This document shows positions 42,418 through 51,196 of a stretch of 64,000 bases of DNA, in pieces (the stretch's first letter is position 1; each line of letters starts with the position of its first letter). The position numbers were made by a program, and so were the translations under genes. Source of the stretch: Pantoea rwandensis (lineage in GTDB: Bacteria; Pseudomonadota; Gammaproteobacteria; Enterobacterales; Enterobacteriaceae); contig NZ_MLFR01000027.1 in assembly GCF_002095475.1 (NCBI RefSeq), positions 21,447-85,446 on the forward strand, in the 5' to 3' direction. The notes beneath the pieces were generated by a model. It was not told the DNA's origin. It was given only the letters and a program-made list of their open reading frames with translations, and made no database searches.

Positions 42418-42756
42418 TCAGGCGCCGAACACGCCTTGAAGGTAGCGCTCCAGCGCAATTCGCGAGCTAAAACCGTGTGGGATACCGTAGTGCTCTTGGG
42501 ACTCACCCATCAGATAAAGTGGAAACTGCGTGTAATGATCGCAAGTTTTCATTTCTGAAGCGGGCTCCGCAAAGTGCTGACTTTTCTCTTTTAGCGTGGG
42601 GTGAATGATCAATGCGGTGCGGCCCATGCGCGCTTCGCGATTGACGTAGACATAGCTTTCACCACGACGATAACCGTAGATTTTCGGCGTCAGGGTGTCC
42701 ATTTCAAACCCTGCTTTTTCCAGTACGCGCGCTACCTCATCCGGACGTAAATACAT
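42418..42756 (-). CDS. ygaC: DUF2002 family protein YgaC
   Basis: A 112-residue cytoplasmic protein of unknown role, almost collinear with E. coli YgaC (114): YLRPDEVARVLEKAGFEMD, YGYRRGESYVYVNREARMGRTAL, KTCDHYTQFPLYL and YGIPHGFSSRIALERYL. The ATG at 42756 was chosen by that match; an upstream in-frame start at 42786 is not conserved. E. coli ygaC is reported as Fur-regulated, but I see no clear Fur box here. Divergent from ygaM. Confidence 0.93.
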   Translation of the reverse strand: MYLRPDEVARVLEKAGFEMDTLTPKIYGYRRGESYVYVNREARMGRTALIIHPTLKEKSQHFAEPASEMKTCDHYTQFPLYLMGESQEHYGIPHGFSSRIALERYLQGVFGA

Positions 42757-42905
42757 GCTTGCTCCTCTCTTCTCACAGCCCCGCAACCTTACAACAGCCC
42801 GACATACAGGACATTCGGAATTTCCCTAAAGCCTGGCATACGCCTGCGTTTAGTCACGTTTCGTCTACACTAAGTATTACTTGTTAAATCAAAGGGAGCG
42901 AAAAA

Positions 42906-43223
42906 ATGTTCAATCGCGTAAGCAAAAACGATGACATTGATATTAATCAGGATGTGAATGAGCTGGCAGATTCGCTCGAAGCATTACTTAAATCTTACGG
43001 CAGCGAAGCCAAAGATGAAGTGGATAGCGCACGCAGTAAAGCACAGTCGCTGCTGAAGCAAACCCGCGCAAAACTGAATAACGGTAACAGCCGTGTTTCT
43101 CAGGCAGCGCGTGACGCCAGTTATCAGGTCGATGCCTATGTGCATGATAAACCTTGGCATGGTGTGGGCGTGGGTGCGGCAGTGGGCCTGGTGTTAGGTG
43201 CGCTGCTGATGTCACGTCGTTAA
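42906..43223 (+). CDS. ygaM: DUF883 (ElaB/YgaM/YqjD) family protein YgaM
   Basis: A 105-residue protein with a long amphipathic N-terminal helix (residues 10-80) and one C-terminal membrane segment (GVGVGAAVGLVLGALLMSRR) that anchors it in the inner membrane tail-first. Family members YqjD and ElaB bind ribosomes in stationary phase. Motif DKPWHGVGVGAAVG is typical. The Shine-Dalgarno is GGGAG. It lies between ygaC and nrdH, as in E. coli. Confidence 0.93.
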   Translation: MFNRVSKNDDIDINQDVNELADSLEALLKSYGSEAKDEVDSARSKAQSLLKQTRAKLNNGNSRVSQAARDASYQVDAYVHDKPWHGVGVGAAVGLVLGALLMSRR

Positions 43224-43242
43224 CAGTCATTTGCGTTAAAGA

Positions 43243-43269
43243 GAGCCTCGCGATTGCGGGGCTTTTTTG
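43243..43269 (+). terminator. Rho-independent terminator of ygaM
   Basis: AGCCTCGC / GCGGGGCT with a GATT loop followed by T6, about 20 bases after the ygaM stop. Confidence 0.85.
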
Positions 43270-43400
43270 TACCTGCCGAAAATAAAAGCGCACAGAATTT
43301 GACCTAAATTTTACTCCCCTCGCCTTTACAAAAAATTTTTCGGGCCTGGAAGGCGCATGATTTCTGGTGTTAGCGATTATCCGAAGATCAAAATAACAAA

Positions 43401-43447
43401 ACCCTATATCTGGTGGGCTTGACCGCCACGAACACTACATCTAGTAT
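43401..43447 (+). promoter_or_regulatory. Tandem NrdR boxes upstream of nrdHIEF
   Basis: Two 16-base elements, ACCCTATATCTGGTGG (43401-43416) and ACACTACATCTAGTAT (43432-43447), match the NrdR consensus ACACWATATATWGTGT in about 12 and 13 positions. They start 31 bases apart, three helical turns, the spacing NrdR needs. They lie 108-154 bases upstream of nrdH. NrdR represses ribonucleotide reductase genes when dATP is high. Confidence 0.85.
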
Positions 43448-43554
43448 TCAACCCATCAACTCACTACCAGATGTCGTCAAGGACGAAGTTCGCTGCAAAC
43501 AGGATTTTGCTTCGTATCTCGCATCCAGAACGCAATCAAAGGGAAATACGAATC

Positions 43555-43797
43555 ATGCGCATTATTATTTACACTAAAAACAACTGTGTCCAGTGCAACG
43601 CGACAAAAAATGCCATGGACCGTAAAGGTATCGACTATCAACTGATCAATCTTGATACCCAACCAGAAGCTATCGATAACCTCAAATCCCTCGGCTATCG
43701 TCAGGTGCCCGTTGTCATGACGCATGATGACCACTGGAGCGGCTTCCGCCCAGACAAAATTGCTAGCCTGCGCCAGCTCGCTGCTGTCGGGGGATAA
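43555..43797 (+). CDS. nrdH: Glutaredoxin-like protein NrdH
   Basis: NrdH is the thiol reductant of the class Ib ribonucleotide reductase. The 80-residue protein has the redox motif CVQC (NNCVQCNATK) near residue 10, the cis-Pro motif QVPVVM, and the ending SGFRPDKIASL that replaces glutathione-binding residues and allows reduction by thioredoxin reductase. The ATG at 43555 follows a GGGA Shine-Dalgarno and matches E. coli NrdH (81). First gene of nrdHIEF. Confidence 0.96.
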   Translation: MRIIIYTKNNCVQCNATKNAMDRKGIDYQLINLDTQPEAIDNLKSLGYRQVPVVMTHDDHWSGFRPDKIASLRQLAAVGG

Positions 43798-43801
43798 GCC
43801 G

Positions 43802-44206
43802 ATGTTCCCACTGGTCTACTTCTCTAGCCAGTCGGAAAACACGCACCGATTTATCACTCGTCTGGGCCTGCCTGCTTGCCGCATTCCGATAGATGGCAAG
43901 CAGCGCCTCAATATCGACCAGCCCTTTATTCTTGTGGTGCCAAGCTACGGCGGCGGCAGCGCGCGAGGGGCAGTCCCCAGACAAGTGATTCAATTCCTTA
44001 ATGATGATGCCAACCGACGCGGTATCCGCGGGGTGATCGCTGCCGGTAACCGCAACTTCGGTGAAGGCTATTGCCTGGCGGGCGACATCATTGCGCAGAA
44101 ATGTCAGGTTCCTTATCTCTACCGCTTTGAGCTGATGGGAACCCCCGACGATATCGCTAATGTAAAAGCGGGAGTAACCCAATTTTGGCAACGACAGACA
44201 CCCTGA
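43802..44206 (+). CDS. nrdI: Flavodoxin-like NrdI
   Basis: NrdI is an FMN protein that supplies the oxidant to assemble the Mn(III)2-tyrosyl radical cofactor in NrdF. The 134-residue protein has LVYFSSQSENTHRFITRL (FMN phosphate loop), VVPSYGGG and AAGNRNFGEGYCLAGD (second FMN loop). The ATG at 43802 lies four bases after the nrdH stop. Its 3' end overlaps nrdE by 22 bases. Confidence 0.96.
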   Translation: MFPLVYFSSQSENTHRFITRLGLPACRIPIDGKQRLNIDQPFILVVPSYGGGSARGAVPRQVIQFLNDDANRRGIRGVIAAGNRNFGEGYCLAGDIIAQKCQVPYLYRFELMGTPDDIANVKAGVTQFWQRQTP

Positions 44207-46323
44207 ACAGCACGCAGTTGGACTTCCACGCGCTCAACGCGATGCTGAACCTGTATGACGCCGATGGCCGCATTCAGTTTGAGAAAGATCATGAAGCTAC
44301 GCGCCAATTCTTCCTGCAGCACGTACAGCCCAACACCGTACAGTTCGCATCCGCAGGCGAGCGCCTGCGCTATCTGGTAGCTGAAGGCTACTATGAAGCC
44401 ACGGTGCTGAATCAGTACGACTTCAATTTCCTGTGCCAGTTGCACAATGAAGCCGATGCATGGGGTTTTCAGTTCCGTACTTTCCTCGGCGCATGGAAGT
44501 TTTACACCAGCTACACGCTGAAAACCTTCGACGGTAAACGCTATCTCGAAACGTTCGAGCAGCGCGCCTGTATGGTGGCGCTGACGCTGGCACGCGGCAA
44601 TGAATCGCTGTCACGCGAACTACTGGCAGAAATGCTGAGCGGCCGCTTCCAACCAGCCACGCCAACTTTCCTCAACTGCGGTAAACAGCAACGTGGTGAA
44701 TTGGTATCGTGCTTCCTGCTGCGCATCGAAGACAATATGGAGTCGATTGGCCGTGCGGTGAACTCGGCGCTGCAGCTGTCCAAACGTGGCGGCGGCGTGG
44801 CGTTCCTGCTCTCTAACCTGCGTGAATCCGGTGCGCCAATAAAGCGTATCGAAAACCAGTCGTCTGGCGTGATTCCGGTGATGAAGATGCTGGAAGATGC
44901 GTTCTCGTATGCTAACCAGTTGGGTGCCCGTCAGGGTGCAGGCGCGGTGTGGCTGAACGCGCACCATCCTGATATTTTCCGCTTCCTCGATACTAAACGC
45001 GAAAACGCTGACGAGAAGATCCGTATCAAAACGCTGTCGCTGGGTGTGGTGATCCCGGATATCACCTTCCAGCTCGCCAAAGACAATCGCGATATGGCGC
45101 TGTTCTCACCGTATGACGTTGAACGCATTTACGGTAAAGCCTTTGGCGACATCAGCATCAGCGAGTTGTACGAGGAAATGCTGGCGGACGATCGTATTCG
45201 CAAGACCTACATTAAACCGCGTGATTTCTTCCAGACGCTGGCCGAAATTCAGTTTGAGTCTGGCTATCCGTACATCATGTATGAAGACAGCGTGAACCGT
45301 CATAACCCGATTGCGGGTCGCATCAATATGAGCAACCTGTGCTCAGAGATTTTGCAGGTTAACAGCGCCAGCGAATTCCATGACGATCTCAACTATCGTC
45401 GTGTGGGTAAAGATATCTCCTGTAACCTCGGCTCGCTGAACATCGCGCATGCCATGGACTCCCGCAATCTGGCGCAAACCGTGGAAACGGCAGTACGCGC
45501 CTTAACAGCGGTTTCAGAGATGAGTGAAATCAACTCGGTGCCGTCGGTGGCGGAAGGCAATCGCCGCTCGCACGCGATCGGCTTGGGCCAGATGAACCTG
45601 CACGGCTATCTGGCGCGAGAAGGTATGGCTTACGGTTCTGAAGAAGCGCTGGATTTCACTAACATCTATTTCTATTGCGTGACTTATCACGCAGTGCGCA
45701 CTTCAAATCTGCTGGCACGAGATCGCAAACAAAGCTTTGACGGCTTTGCCCAATCGCAATACGCCAACGGCCATTACTTTGATAAGTATGTGGATCGCGC
45801 CTGGCTGCCGCGCACCGCGCGCGTGGCGCAGCTCTTTGCCGATGCAGGCATTGCGCTGCCGACGCAGGCAGACTGGCAGGCATTGCGCGAATCGGTGATG
45901 CAACATGGCTTGTTCAACCAGAACTTACAGGCGGTGCCGCCAACCGGTTCGATCTCGTACATCAATCACGCCACATCGAGTATTCATCCAATTGTGTCGC
46001 GTATTGAGATCCGTAAAGAAGGTAAAACCGGCCGCGTTTACTATCCGGCGCCGTTTATGACCAACGAGAATCTGGATCTCTATCAGGATGCGTACCAAAT
46101 TGGTCCGGAAGCGATTATTGATACCTACGCCGAAGCCACGCAGCACGTTGATCAGGGCCTGTCTCTGACGCTGTTCTTCCGCGATGACGTCACCACGCGT
46201 GACATCAACAAAGCGCAAATTTATGCGTGGAAGAAAGGCATTAAAACGCTCTATTACATCCGCCTGCGCCAGATGGCGCTGCAAGGCACCGAAGTCCAGG
46301 GCTGCGTCTCCTGCTCATTGTGA
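44185..46323 (+). CDS. nrdE: Class Ib ribonucleoside-diphosphate reductase alpha subunit NrdE
   Basis: NrdE reduces ribonucleoside diphosphates to deoxy forms using the radical from NrdF. The 712-residue protein lacks the allosteric ATP-cone domain, as expected for class Ib. Motifs: FLNCGKQQRGELVSCFLLR with an active-site Cys, QLSKRGGGVAF, the NxCxE-type active site NLCSEI, GLGQMNLHGYLAREG, and the C-terminal shuttle pair CVSC. The start is a TTG at 44185, supported by GGGAG upstream and by collinearity with E. coli NrdE (714). Confidence 0.96.
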   Translation: MATTDTLNSTQLDFHALNAMLNLYDADGRIQFEKDHEATRQFFLQHVQPNTVQFASAGERLRYLVAEGYYEATVLNQYDFNFLCQLHNEADAWGFQFRTFLGAWKFYTSYTLKTFDGKRYLETFEQRACMVALTLARGNESLSRELLAEMLSGRFQPATPTFLNCGKQQRGELVSCFLLRIEDNMESIGRAVNSALQLSKRGGGVAFLLSNLRESGAPIKRIENQSSGVIPVMKMLEDAFSYANQLGARQGAGAVWLNAHHPDIFRFLDTKRENADEKIRIKTLSLGVVIPDITFQLAKDNRDMALFSPYDVERIYGKAFGDISISELYEEMLADDRIRKTYIKPRDFFQTLAEIQFESGYPYIMYEDSVNRHNPIAGRINMSNLCSEILQVNSASEFHDDLNYRRVGKDISCNLGSLNIAHAMDSRNLAQTVETAVRALTAVSEMSEINSVPSVAEGNRRSHAIGLGQMNLHGYLAREGMAYGSEEALDFTNIYFYCVTYHAVRTSNLLARDRKQSFDGFAQSQYANGHYFDKYVDRAWLPRTARVAQLFADAGIALPTQADWQALRESVMQHGLFNQNLQAVPPTGSISYINHATSSIHPIVSRIEIRKEGKTGRVYYPAPFMTNENLDLYQDAYQIGPEAIIDTYAEATQHVDQGLSLTLFFRDDVTTRDINKAQIYAWKKGIKTLYYIRLRQMALQGTEVQGCVSCSL

Positions 46324-46331
46324 TGAAAACT

Positions 46332-47291
46332 ATGCAACTTAAACAAATTCAAGCGATTAACTGGAACCGTATCCAGGACGAAAAAGATCTCGAAGTGTGG
46401 AACCGTCTGACCAGCAACTTCTGGCTGCCGGAAAAAGTGCCGTTGTCTAACGACCTGCCTGCGTGGCAGTCACTGGACCACCAGCAACAGCAGCTGACCA
46501 TCCGCGTGTTTACCGGTTTGACGCTGCTCGACACCATCCAAAATGTGATCGGCGCGCCGGGCCTGATGGAAGATGCCATTACGCCGCATGAAGAAGCGGT
46601 GCTGTCGAATATCAGCTTTATGGAAGCGGTGCATGCACGTTCCTACAGTTCGATTTTCTCCACGCTGTGTAACACCGCAGATGTCGATGCGGCGTACCGC
46701 TGGAGTGAAGAAAACGAAGCATTACAGAACAAGGCGAAGATTGTGCTGGAGCACTATCGCGCAGAAGATCCGCTGAAGAAAAAAATCGCCAGCGTATTCC
46801 TCGAATCGTTCCTGTTTTACTCGGGCTTCTGGCTGCCAATGTATTGGTCAAGCCGTGGCAAATTAACCAATACCGCCGATTTGATTCGTTTGATTATTCG
46901 CGATGAAGCGGTGCACGGTTACTACATTGGCTACAAGTATCAGAAAGCGCTGGAAAACGTCGATGATGCGCGCCGCGAAGAGCTGCAGCAATTTGCCATC
47001 GATTTACTGCTGGCGCTGTATGAAAATGAAGTGGTGTACACCAAAGACTTGTATGCCGACGTGGGTTGGACAGAAGAAGTGAAAACCTTCCTGCACTACA
47101 ACGCTAACAAGGCGTTGATGAATCTGGGCTATGAAGCGCTGTTCCCATCAGAACTCACCACGGTGAATCCGGCGATTCTTTCTGCTTTGTCACCGAATGC
47201 CGATGAAAACCACGATTTCTTCTCCGGCTCTGGCTCATCCTATGTGATGGGGAAAGCGGTGGAAACCGAAGATGAAGACTGGAATTTCTAA
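46332..47291 (+). CDS. nrdF: Class Ib ribonucleoside-diphosphate reductase beta subunit NrdF
   Basis: NrdF carries the dimanganese (or diiron) tyrosyl radical. With the ATG at 46332 (MQLKQIQAINWN) it is 319 residues, the E. coli length. Alternatives are ATG 46323, which overlaps the nrdE stop, and GTG 46320. Metal ligands are in the helices around DAITPHEEAVLSN, FMEAVHARSYSSIF and RLIIRDEAVHGYYIGYK. The C-terminal tail (KAVETEDEDWNF) docks on NrdE. Last gene of the nrd operon. Confidence 0.96.
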   Translation: MQLKQIQAINWNRIQDEKDLEVWNRLTSNFWLPEKVPLSNDLPAWQSLDHQQQQLTIRVFTGLTLLDTIQNVIGAPGLMEDAITPHEEAVLSNISFMEAVHARSYSSIFSTLCNTADVDAAYRWSEENEALQNKAKIVLEHYRAEDPLKKKIASVFLESFLFYSGFWLPMYWSSRGKLTNTADLIRLIIRDEAVHGYYIGYKYQKALENVDDARREELQQFAIDLLLALYENEVVYTKDLYADVGWTEEVKTFLHYNANKALMNLGYEALFPSELTTVNPAILSALSPNADENHDFFSGSGSSYVMGKAVETEDEDWNF

Positions 47292-47602
47292 CCAATAAAT
47301 CACGGCGGCAGCGCGTCCAGGCTCGCTCTCGCCACTCACTAATATTCCCCCTCGCCACTGCTCAATATTTCCCGATCATTTCACTTTTTTGACTTCATTA
47401 TTTTGTCATTTTAGCGTCATCTATTTGTCCAATATATCGCCCACTTAAACGCAATTTATTCCCGTTTCATCGATCATTTACTGTGAAACCGGGTTAATTT
47501 CACAAAAAATTCAGAAAAAATTGATTCAGCCTCATCCCTTGTGAGCACTGGAATTATCGCCGATCTGAGCTATGCCATTCTCGCCAATATTCCCATTTAG
47601 GG

Positions 47603-47630
47603 TTGTCAGATATTCTCACTATGCTAGGTT
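47603..47630 (+). promoter_or_regulatory. proU (proVWX) promoter, P2-like
   Basis: TTGTCA (47603-47608) and TAGGTT (47625-47630) are separated by 16 bases, with an intervening sequence close to that of the osmoregulated E. coli proU P2 promoter. It is 73 bases upstream of the proV ATG. The 310 bases between nrdF and this element are AT-rich, with runs of A and T, fitting H-NS-bound silencer DNA. No gene is visible in the gap 47292-47702. Confidence 0.7.
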
Positions 47631-47702
47631 ATAGAGCGCTTAAATTTAATCGAGACCACAACAAGAAATAGCTAAACATTTAACCGGGAAATTAATTACT
47701 GC

Positions 47703-48899
47703 ATGGCAATTAAACTTGAAGTAAAGAATTTATATAAGGTATTTGGGGATCACCCAGAAAAGGCCTTTAAGCTGATTGAAAAAGGGGAAAGCAAGGAGAG
47801 TATTCTTGCCAAAACCGGTCTTTCAGTCGGTGTTAAAGATGCCAGTCTGGCCATTGAAGAAGGCGAGATCTTCGTCATCATGGGGCTGTCCGGTTCAGGC
47901 AAGTCCACCATGGTTCGCCTTCTCAATCGTCTGATAGAGCCCACTCGCGGCCAGGTGATCATTGACGGTGTCGATATTGCTAAAATATCGGATGCTGAAC
48001 TGCGTCAGGTGCGCAGAAATAAGATCAGCATGGTATTCCAATCTTTCGCCTTAATGCCGCATATGACGGTGCTGAATAATGCCGCCTTTGGCATGGAATT
48101 AGCCGGCGTCGATGTGCAAGAACGTCAGGAAAAAGCGCTGGAAGCATTACGTCAGGTAGGGCTGGAGAATTATGCCCACTCCTACCCTGATGAACTTTCT
48201 GGCGGTATGCGTCAACGCGTCGGATTAGCCCGCGCATTGGCGATTAATCCTGATATTTTATTGATGGATGAAGCCTTCTCTGCACTCGATCCCCTGATTC
48301 GTACCGAAATGCAGGATGAATTAGTCAAACTGCAGGCGAAACATCAACGTACCATCGTATTTATTTCCCACGATCTCGACGAAGCGATGCGAATTGGCGA
48401 CCGTATTGCCATTATGCAGGGCGGTGAAGTGGTACAGGTCGGTACGCCGGATGAAATTCTCAATAATCCCGCCAATGATTATGTGCGCACCTTCTTCCGT
48501 GGTGTCGATATTAGCCATGTGTTCAGCGCCAAAGATATTGCTCGTCGTAGCGCTGGCGCACTGATTCGCAAAGCGCCCGGTTTTGGCCCACGTTCCGCCA
48601 TCAAGCTGCTGCAGGATGAGGATCGCGAATTTGGTTATGTGCTGGAAAAACAGAAATTTGTCGGCGTGGTTTCCACCGATTCGCTCAAAGCCGCACTGGC
48701 TGCGGGTGAAGGTCTGGATAACGCTCTGCTTGAGACGCCGTTAGCGGTTCCTGCGGATACCTCACTGAATGATTTGCTCTCCCACGTTGCACAAGCACCC
48801 TGCGCGGTGCCAGTGGTCGGCGAAGACAATCAATACGTCGGTATCATTTCCAAAAGCATGCTATTGCGCGCTTTAGATCGTGAAGGAGCCCAGCCATGA
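47703..48899 (+). CDS. proV: Glycine betaine/L-proline ABC transporter ATP-binding protein ProV
   Basis: ProV energises osmoprotectant uptake by ProVWX. The 398-residue protein has the ProV-specific N-terminal extension (YKVFGDHPEKAFKLIEKGESKE), Walker A GLSGSGKST (about 61), Q loop VFQSFALMPHMTV, signature LSGGMRQRVGLARALA, Walker B ILLMDEAFSALD and switch His ISHDLDEAM. A C-terminal tandem CBS region (about 280-398; KSMLLRALDREG) is thought to sense ionic strength. Its stop overlaps the proW start (ATGA). Confidence 0.97.
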   Translation: MAIKLEVKNLYKVFGDHPEKAFKLIEKGESKESILAKTGLSVGVKDASLAIEEGEIFVIMGLSGSGKSTMVRLLNRLIEPTRGQVIIDGVDIAKISDAELRQVRRNKISMVFQSFALMPHMTVLNNAAFGMELAGVDVQERQEKALEALRQVGLENYAHSYPDELSGGMRQRVGLARALAINPDILLMDEAFSALDPLIRTEMQDELVKLQAKHQRTIVFISHDLDEAMRIGDRIAIMQGGEVVQVGTPDEILNNPANDYVRTFFRGVDISHVFSAKDIARRSAGALIRKAPGFGPRSAIKLLQDEDREFGYVLEKQKFVGVVSTDSLKAALAAGEGLDNALLETPLAVPADTSLNDLLSHVAQAPCAVPVVGEDNQYVGIISKSMLLRALDREGAQP

Positions 48900-50092
48900 G
48901 TGAACAAACCAGCAATCCGTGGGATAGCGCCAGCCAGACCACCCAACAGTCAGCAGCAACAGATTCGAACTCGGCGGCTGGCAGTGGCGATCCTTGGGGC
49001 GGCAGCGCCGCACCCGCAGACAACAGTGCCAGTTCAGGCTCCACTGATGCCTGGGGTAATGCCTCCAGCACCGGTTCAGATGCCGCTTCCAGCGCAGGCC
49101 ATGATGCAGCCTCCTCGGCGGCCAGTAACAGCGACTGGCTAAGCAGCGCGCCCGCGCCTAAACCTGAACATTTCAATATTATGGACCCGTTCCACAACAC
49201 CATGATCCCCCTGGACCGTTGGGTGACGGAAGGCATCGATTGGGTGGTGAACCATTTCCGCCCGGTGTTCCAGGGCATTCGCGTGCCGGTGGATTATATC
49301 CTCAGCGCTTTCCAGAATCTGTTGATGGGCCTGCCCGCGCCGGTGGCGATCGCGCTCTTCGCGCTGATTGCCTGGCAGATCGCCACACCGGCAATGGGCA
49401 TTGCAACACTGATCTCATTGGTGCTGATCGGCATGATTGGTGCCTGGTCTCAGGCGATGGTGACGCTGGCGCTGGTACTGACTGCCCTACTTTTCTGTAT
49501 TGTTCTCGGTCTGCCTTTAGGGATTTGGCTGGCGCGCAGTGAACGCGCGGCTCGCATTATTCGACCGCTGTTGGATGCCATGCAGACCACGCCAGCCTTT
49601 GTGTATCTGGTGCCGATCGTAATGCTGTTCGGTATCGGCAACGTGCCGGGTGTGGTGGTGACCATTATCTTTGCACTGCCGCCGATTGTGCGACTGACCA
49701 TTCTTGGTATTAAGCAGGTACCTGCCGATCTGATTGAGGCCAGCGAATCCTTTGGTGCCAGCCCGCGTCAGATGCTGTTCAAAGTGCAATTACCGCTCGC
49801 GATGCCGACCATCATGGCCGGTGTGAACCAGACGCTGATGCTGGCGCTGTCGATGGTAGTGATTGCATCGATGATCGCTGTCGGCGGTCTCGGCCAGATG
49901 GTACTGCGCGGTATTGGCCGTCTGGATATGGGCCTCGCTAGCGTTGGTGGTATGGGCATCGTTATCCTCGCCATCATTCTGGATCGCCTGACGCAATCTG
50001 TCGGCCGTGACAGCCGCAGCCGCGGTAGCCGCCACTGGTACAACACCGGGCCGATTGGTCTGCTGCTACGCCCCTTCAGTAAAAAAGCCTGA
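48896..50092 (+). CDS. proW: Glycine betaine/L-proline ABC transporter permease ProW, long N-terminus
   Basis: ProW forms the membrane channel of ProVWX. The 398-residue protein is some 44 residues longer than E. coli ProW (354 as recalled). The excess is in a low-complexity N-terminal stretch (residues 1-85) rich in Ser, Ala, Asp and Gly with repeated NPWD, DPWG and DAWG motifs. The conserved part begins PEHFNIMDPFHNTMIPLDRWVTEG. Seven or so helices follow, and the EAA loop is DLIEASESFGASPRQMLFKVQLP. Overlaps proV by 4 bases. Confidence 0.96.
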   Translation: MSEQTSNPWDSASQTTQQSAATDSNSAAGSGDPWGGSAAPADNSASSGSTDAWGNASSTGSDAASSAGHDAASSAASNSDWLSSAPAPKPEHFNIMDPFHNTMIPLDRWVTEGIDWVVNHFRPVFQGIRVPVDYILSAFQNLLMGLPAPVAIALFALIAWQIATPAMGIATLISLVLIGMIGAWSQAMVTLALVLTALLFCIVLGLPLGIWLARSERAARIIRPLLDAMQTTPAFVYLVPIVMLFGIGNVPGVVVTIIFALPPIVRLTILGIKQVPADLIEASESFGASPRQMLFKVQLPLAMPTIMAGVNQTLMLALSMVVIASMIAVGGLGQMVLRGIGRLDMGLASVGGMGIVILAIILDRLTQSVGRDSRSRGSRHWYNTGPIGLLLRPFSKKA

Positions 50093-50155
50093 TTTCTATG
50101 GACGGCCCGCCGTGGCCGTCTGTCTCCGACGCAACACGTAAAATAAGGAATGACT

Positions 50156-51151
50156 ATGCGCAAGACAGCTCTATTCGCCGCCGTCCTGACGACGTTCGCC
50201 GCGACGCACGTGTCCGCCGCCGACCTGCCCGGTAAAGGCATTACGGTTAAACCCGCTCAGAGCAACATTTCAGAAGAGACTTTCCAGACGCTGCTAGTCA
50301 GCCGTGCACTGGAAAAACTCGGCTACACCGTCGATAAACCAAGTGAAATTGATTACAACGTGGCCTACACCACTATCGCAGCCGGTGATGCCACCTTTAT
50401 CGCCACCAACTGGAAGCCGCTACATGATGATATGTATGCCGCTGCAGGTGGCGACCAGAAATTCTACCGTGAGGGCACTTACGTGACCGGCGCGGCACAA
50501 GGCTACTTGATTGATAAGAAAACCGCTGATCAGTACCACATCACTAATATTGAACAGCTGAAAGATCCGAAGATCGCCAAGCTATTTGATACTAACGGGG
50601 ATGGCAAAGCCGACCTCACAGGCTGTACGCCAGGCTGGGGCTGTGAAGCGGTGATTAATCATCAGATTGACGCCTACAAGCTGAGTAATACCGTTGAGCA
50701 TAATCAGGGGAACTACTCTGCGATGATCGCCGACACCATTACCCGCTTTAAGCAGGGAAAACCTATCCTCTATTATACTTGGACACCATATTGGGTAAGC
50801 GACGTGCTTAAGCCGGGTAAAGATGTGGTCTGGCTGCAGGTGCCGTTCTCATCCATGCCGGGCGCGCAGAGCAAAGTGGATACCAAACTGCCTAACGGCA
50901 TGAACTATGGCTTCCCGGTAAACACCATGCATATCGTGGCTAACAAAGCTTGGGCTGAGAAAAACCCGGCGGCGGCAAAACTGTTTGCTGAGATGAAACT
51001 GCCACTGGCTGATATCAACGCGGAAAACGCAGCGATGCACGCAGGCCATGCCTCCGATGCCGACATTAACAGCCACGTTGATGGCTGGATCAAAGGCCAT
51101 CAGGCTGAGTTCGATAAATGGATTTCCGACGCACAGGCAGCGGCGAAGTAA
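50156..51151 (+). CDS. proX: Glycine betaine/L-proline-binding periplasmic protein ProX
   Basis: ProX binds glycine betaine and proline betaine in the periplasm. The 331-residue precursor has a signal peptide (RKTALFAAVLTTFAATHVSA) and mature start ADLPGKGI. The ligand box uses Trp residues in TNWKPLHDD, PGWGCE and YYTWTPYWVS. The ATG at 50156 was preferred over 50150 because the AAGGA Shine-Dalgarno is then six bases away rather than touching the codon. Follows proW after 63 bases; a hairpin terminator follows. Confidence 0.97.
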   Translation: MRKTALFAAVLTTFAATHVSAADLPGKGITVKPAQSNISEETFQTLLVSRALEKLGYTVDKPSEIDYNVAYTTIAAGDATFIATNWKPLHDDMYAAAGGDQKFYREGTYVTGAAQGYLIDKKTADQYHITNIEQLKDPKIAKLFDTNGDGKADLTGCTPGWGCEAVINHQIDAYKLSNTVEHNQGNYSAMIADTITRFKQGKPILYYTWTPYWVSDVLKPGKDVVWLQVPFSSMPGAQSKVDTKLPNGMNYGFPVNTMHIVANKAWAEKNPAAAKLFAEMKLPLADINAENAAMHAGHASDADINSHVDGWIKGHQAEFDKWISDAQAAAK

Positions 51152-51160
51152 TCTGAAAAA

Positions 51161-51196
51161 GGGGTCGGGGCGTAATGAATTGCGCTCCGGCCCTTT
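51161..51196 (+). terminator. Terminator of proVWX
   Basis: An imperfect stem GGGTCGGGGCG / TGCGCTCCGGCCC with loop TAATGAAT is followed by TTTACGTTTT, ten bases after the proX stop. Confidence 0.7.

Noticed and set aside
42757..42905. Fur box between ygaC and ygaM
   Set aside because: Fur control of ygaC is reported for E. coli, but no 19-base Fur-like palindrome is visible here.
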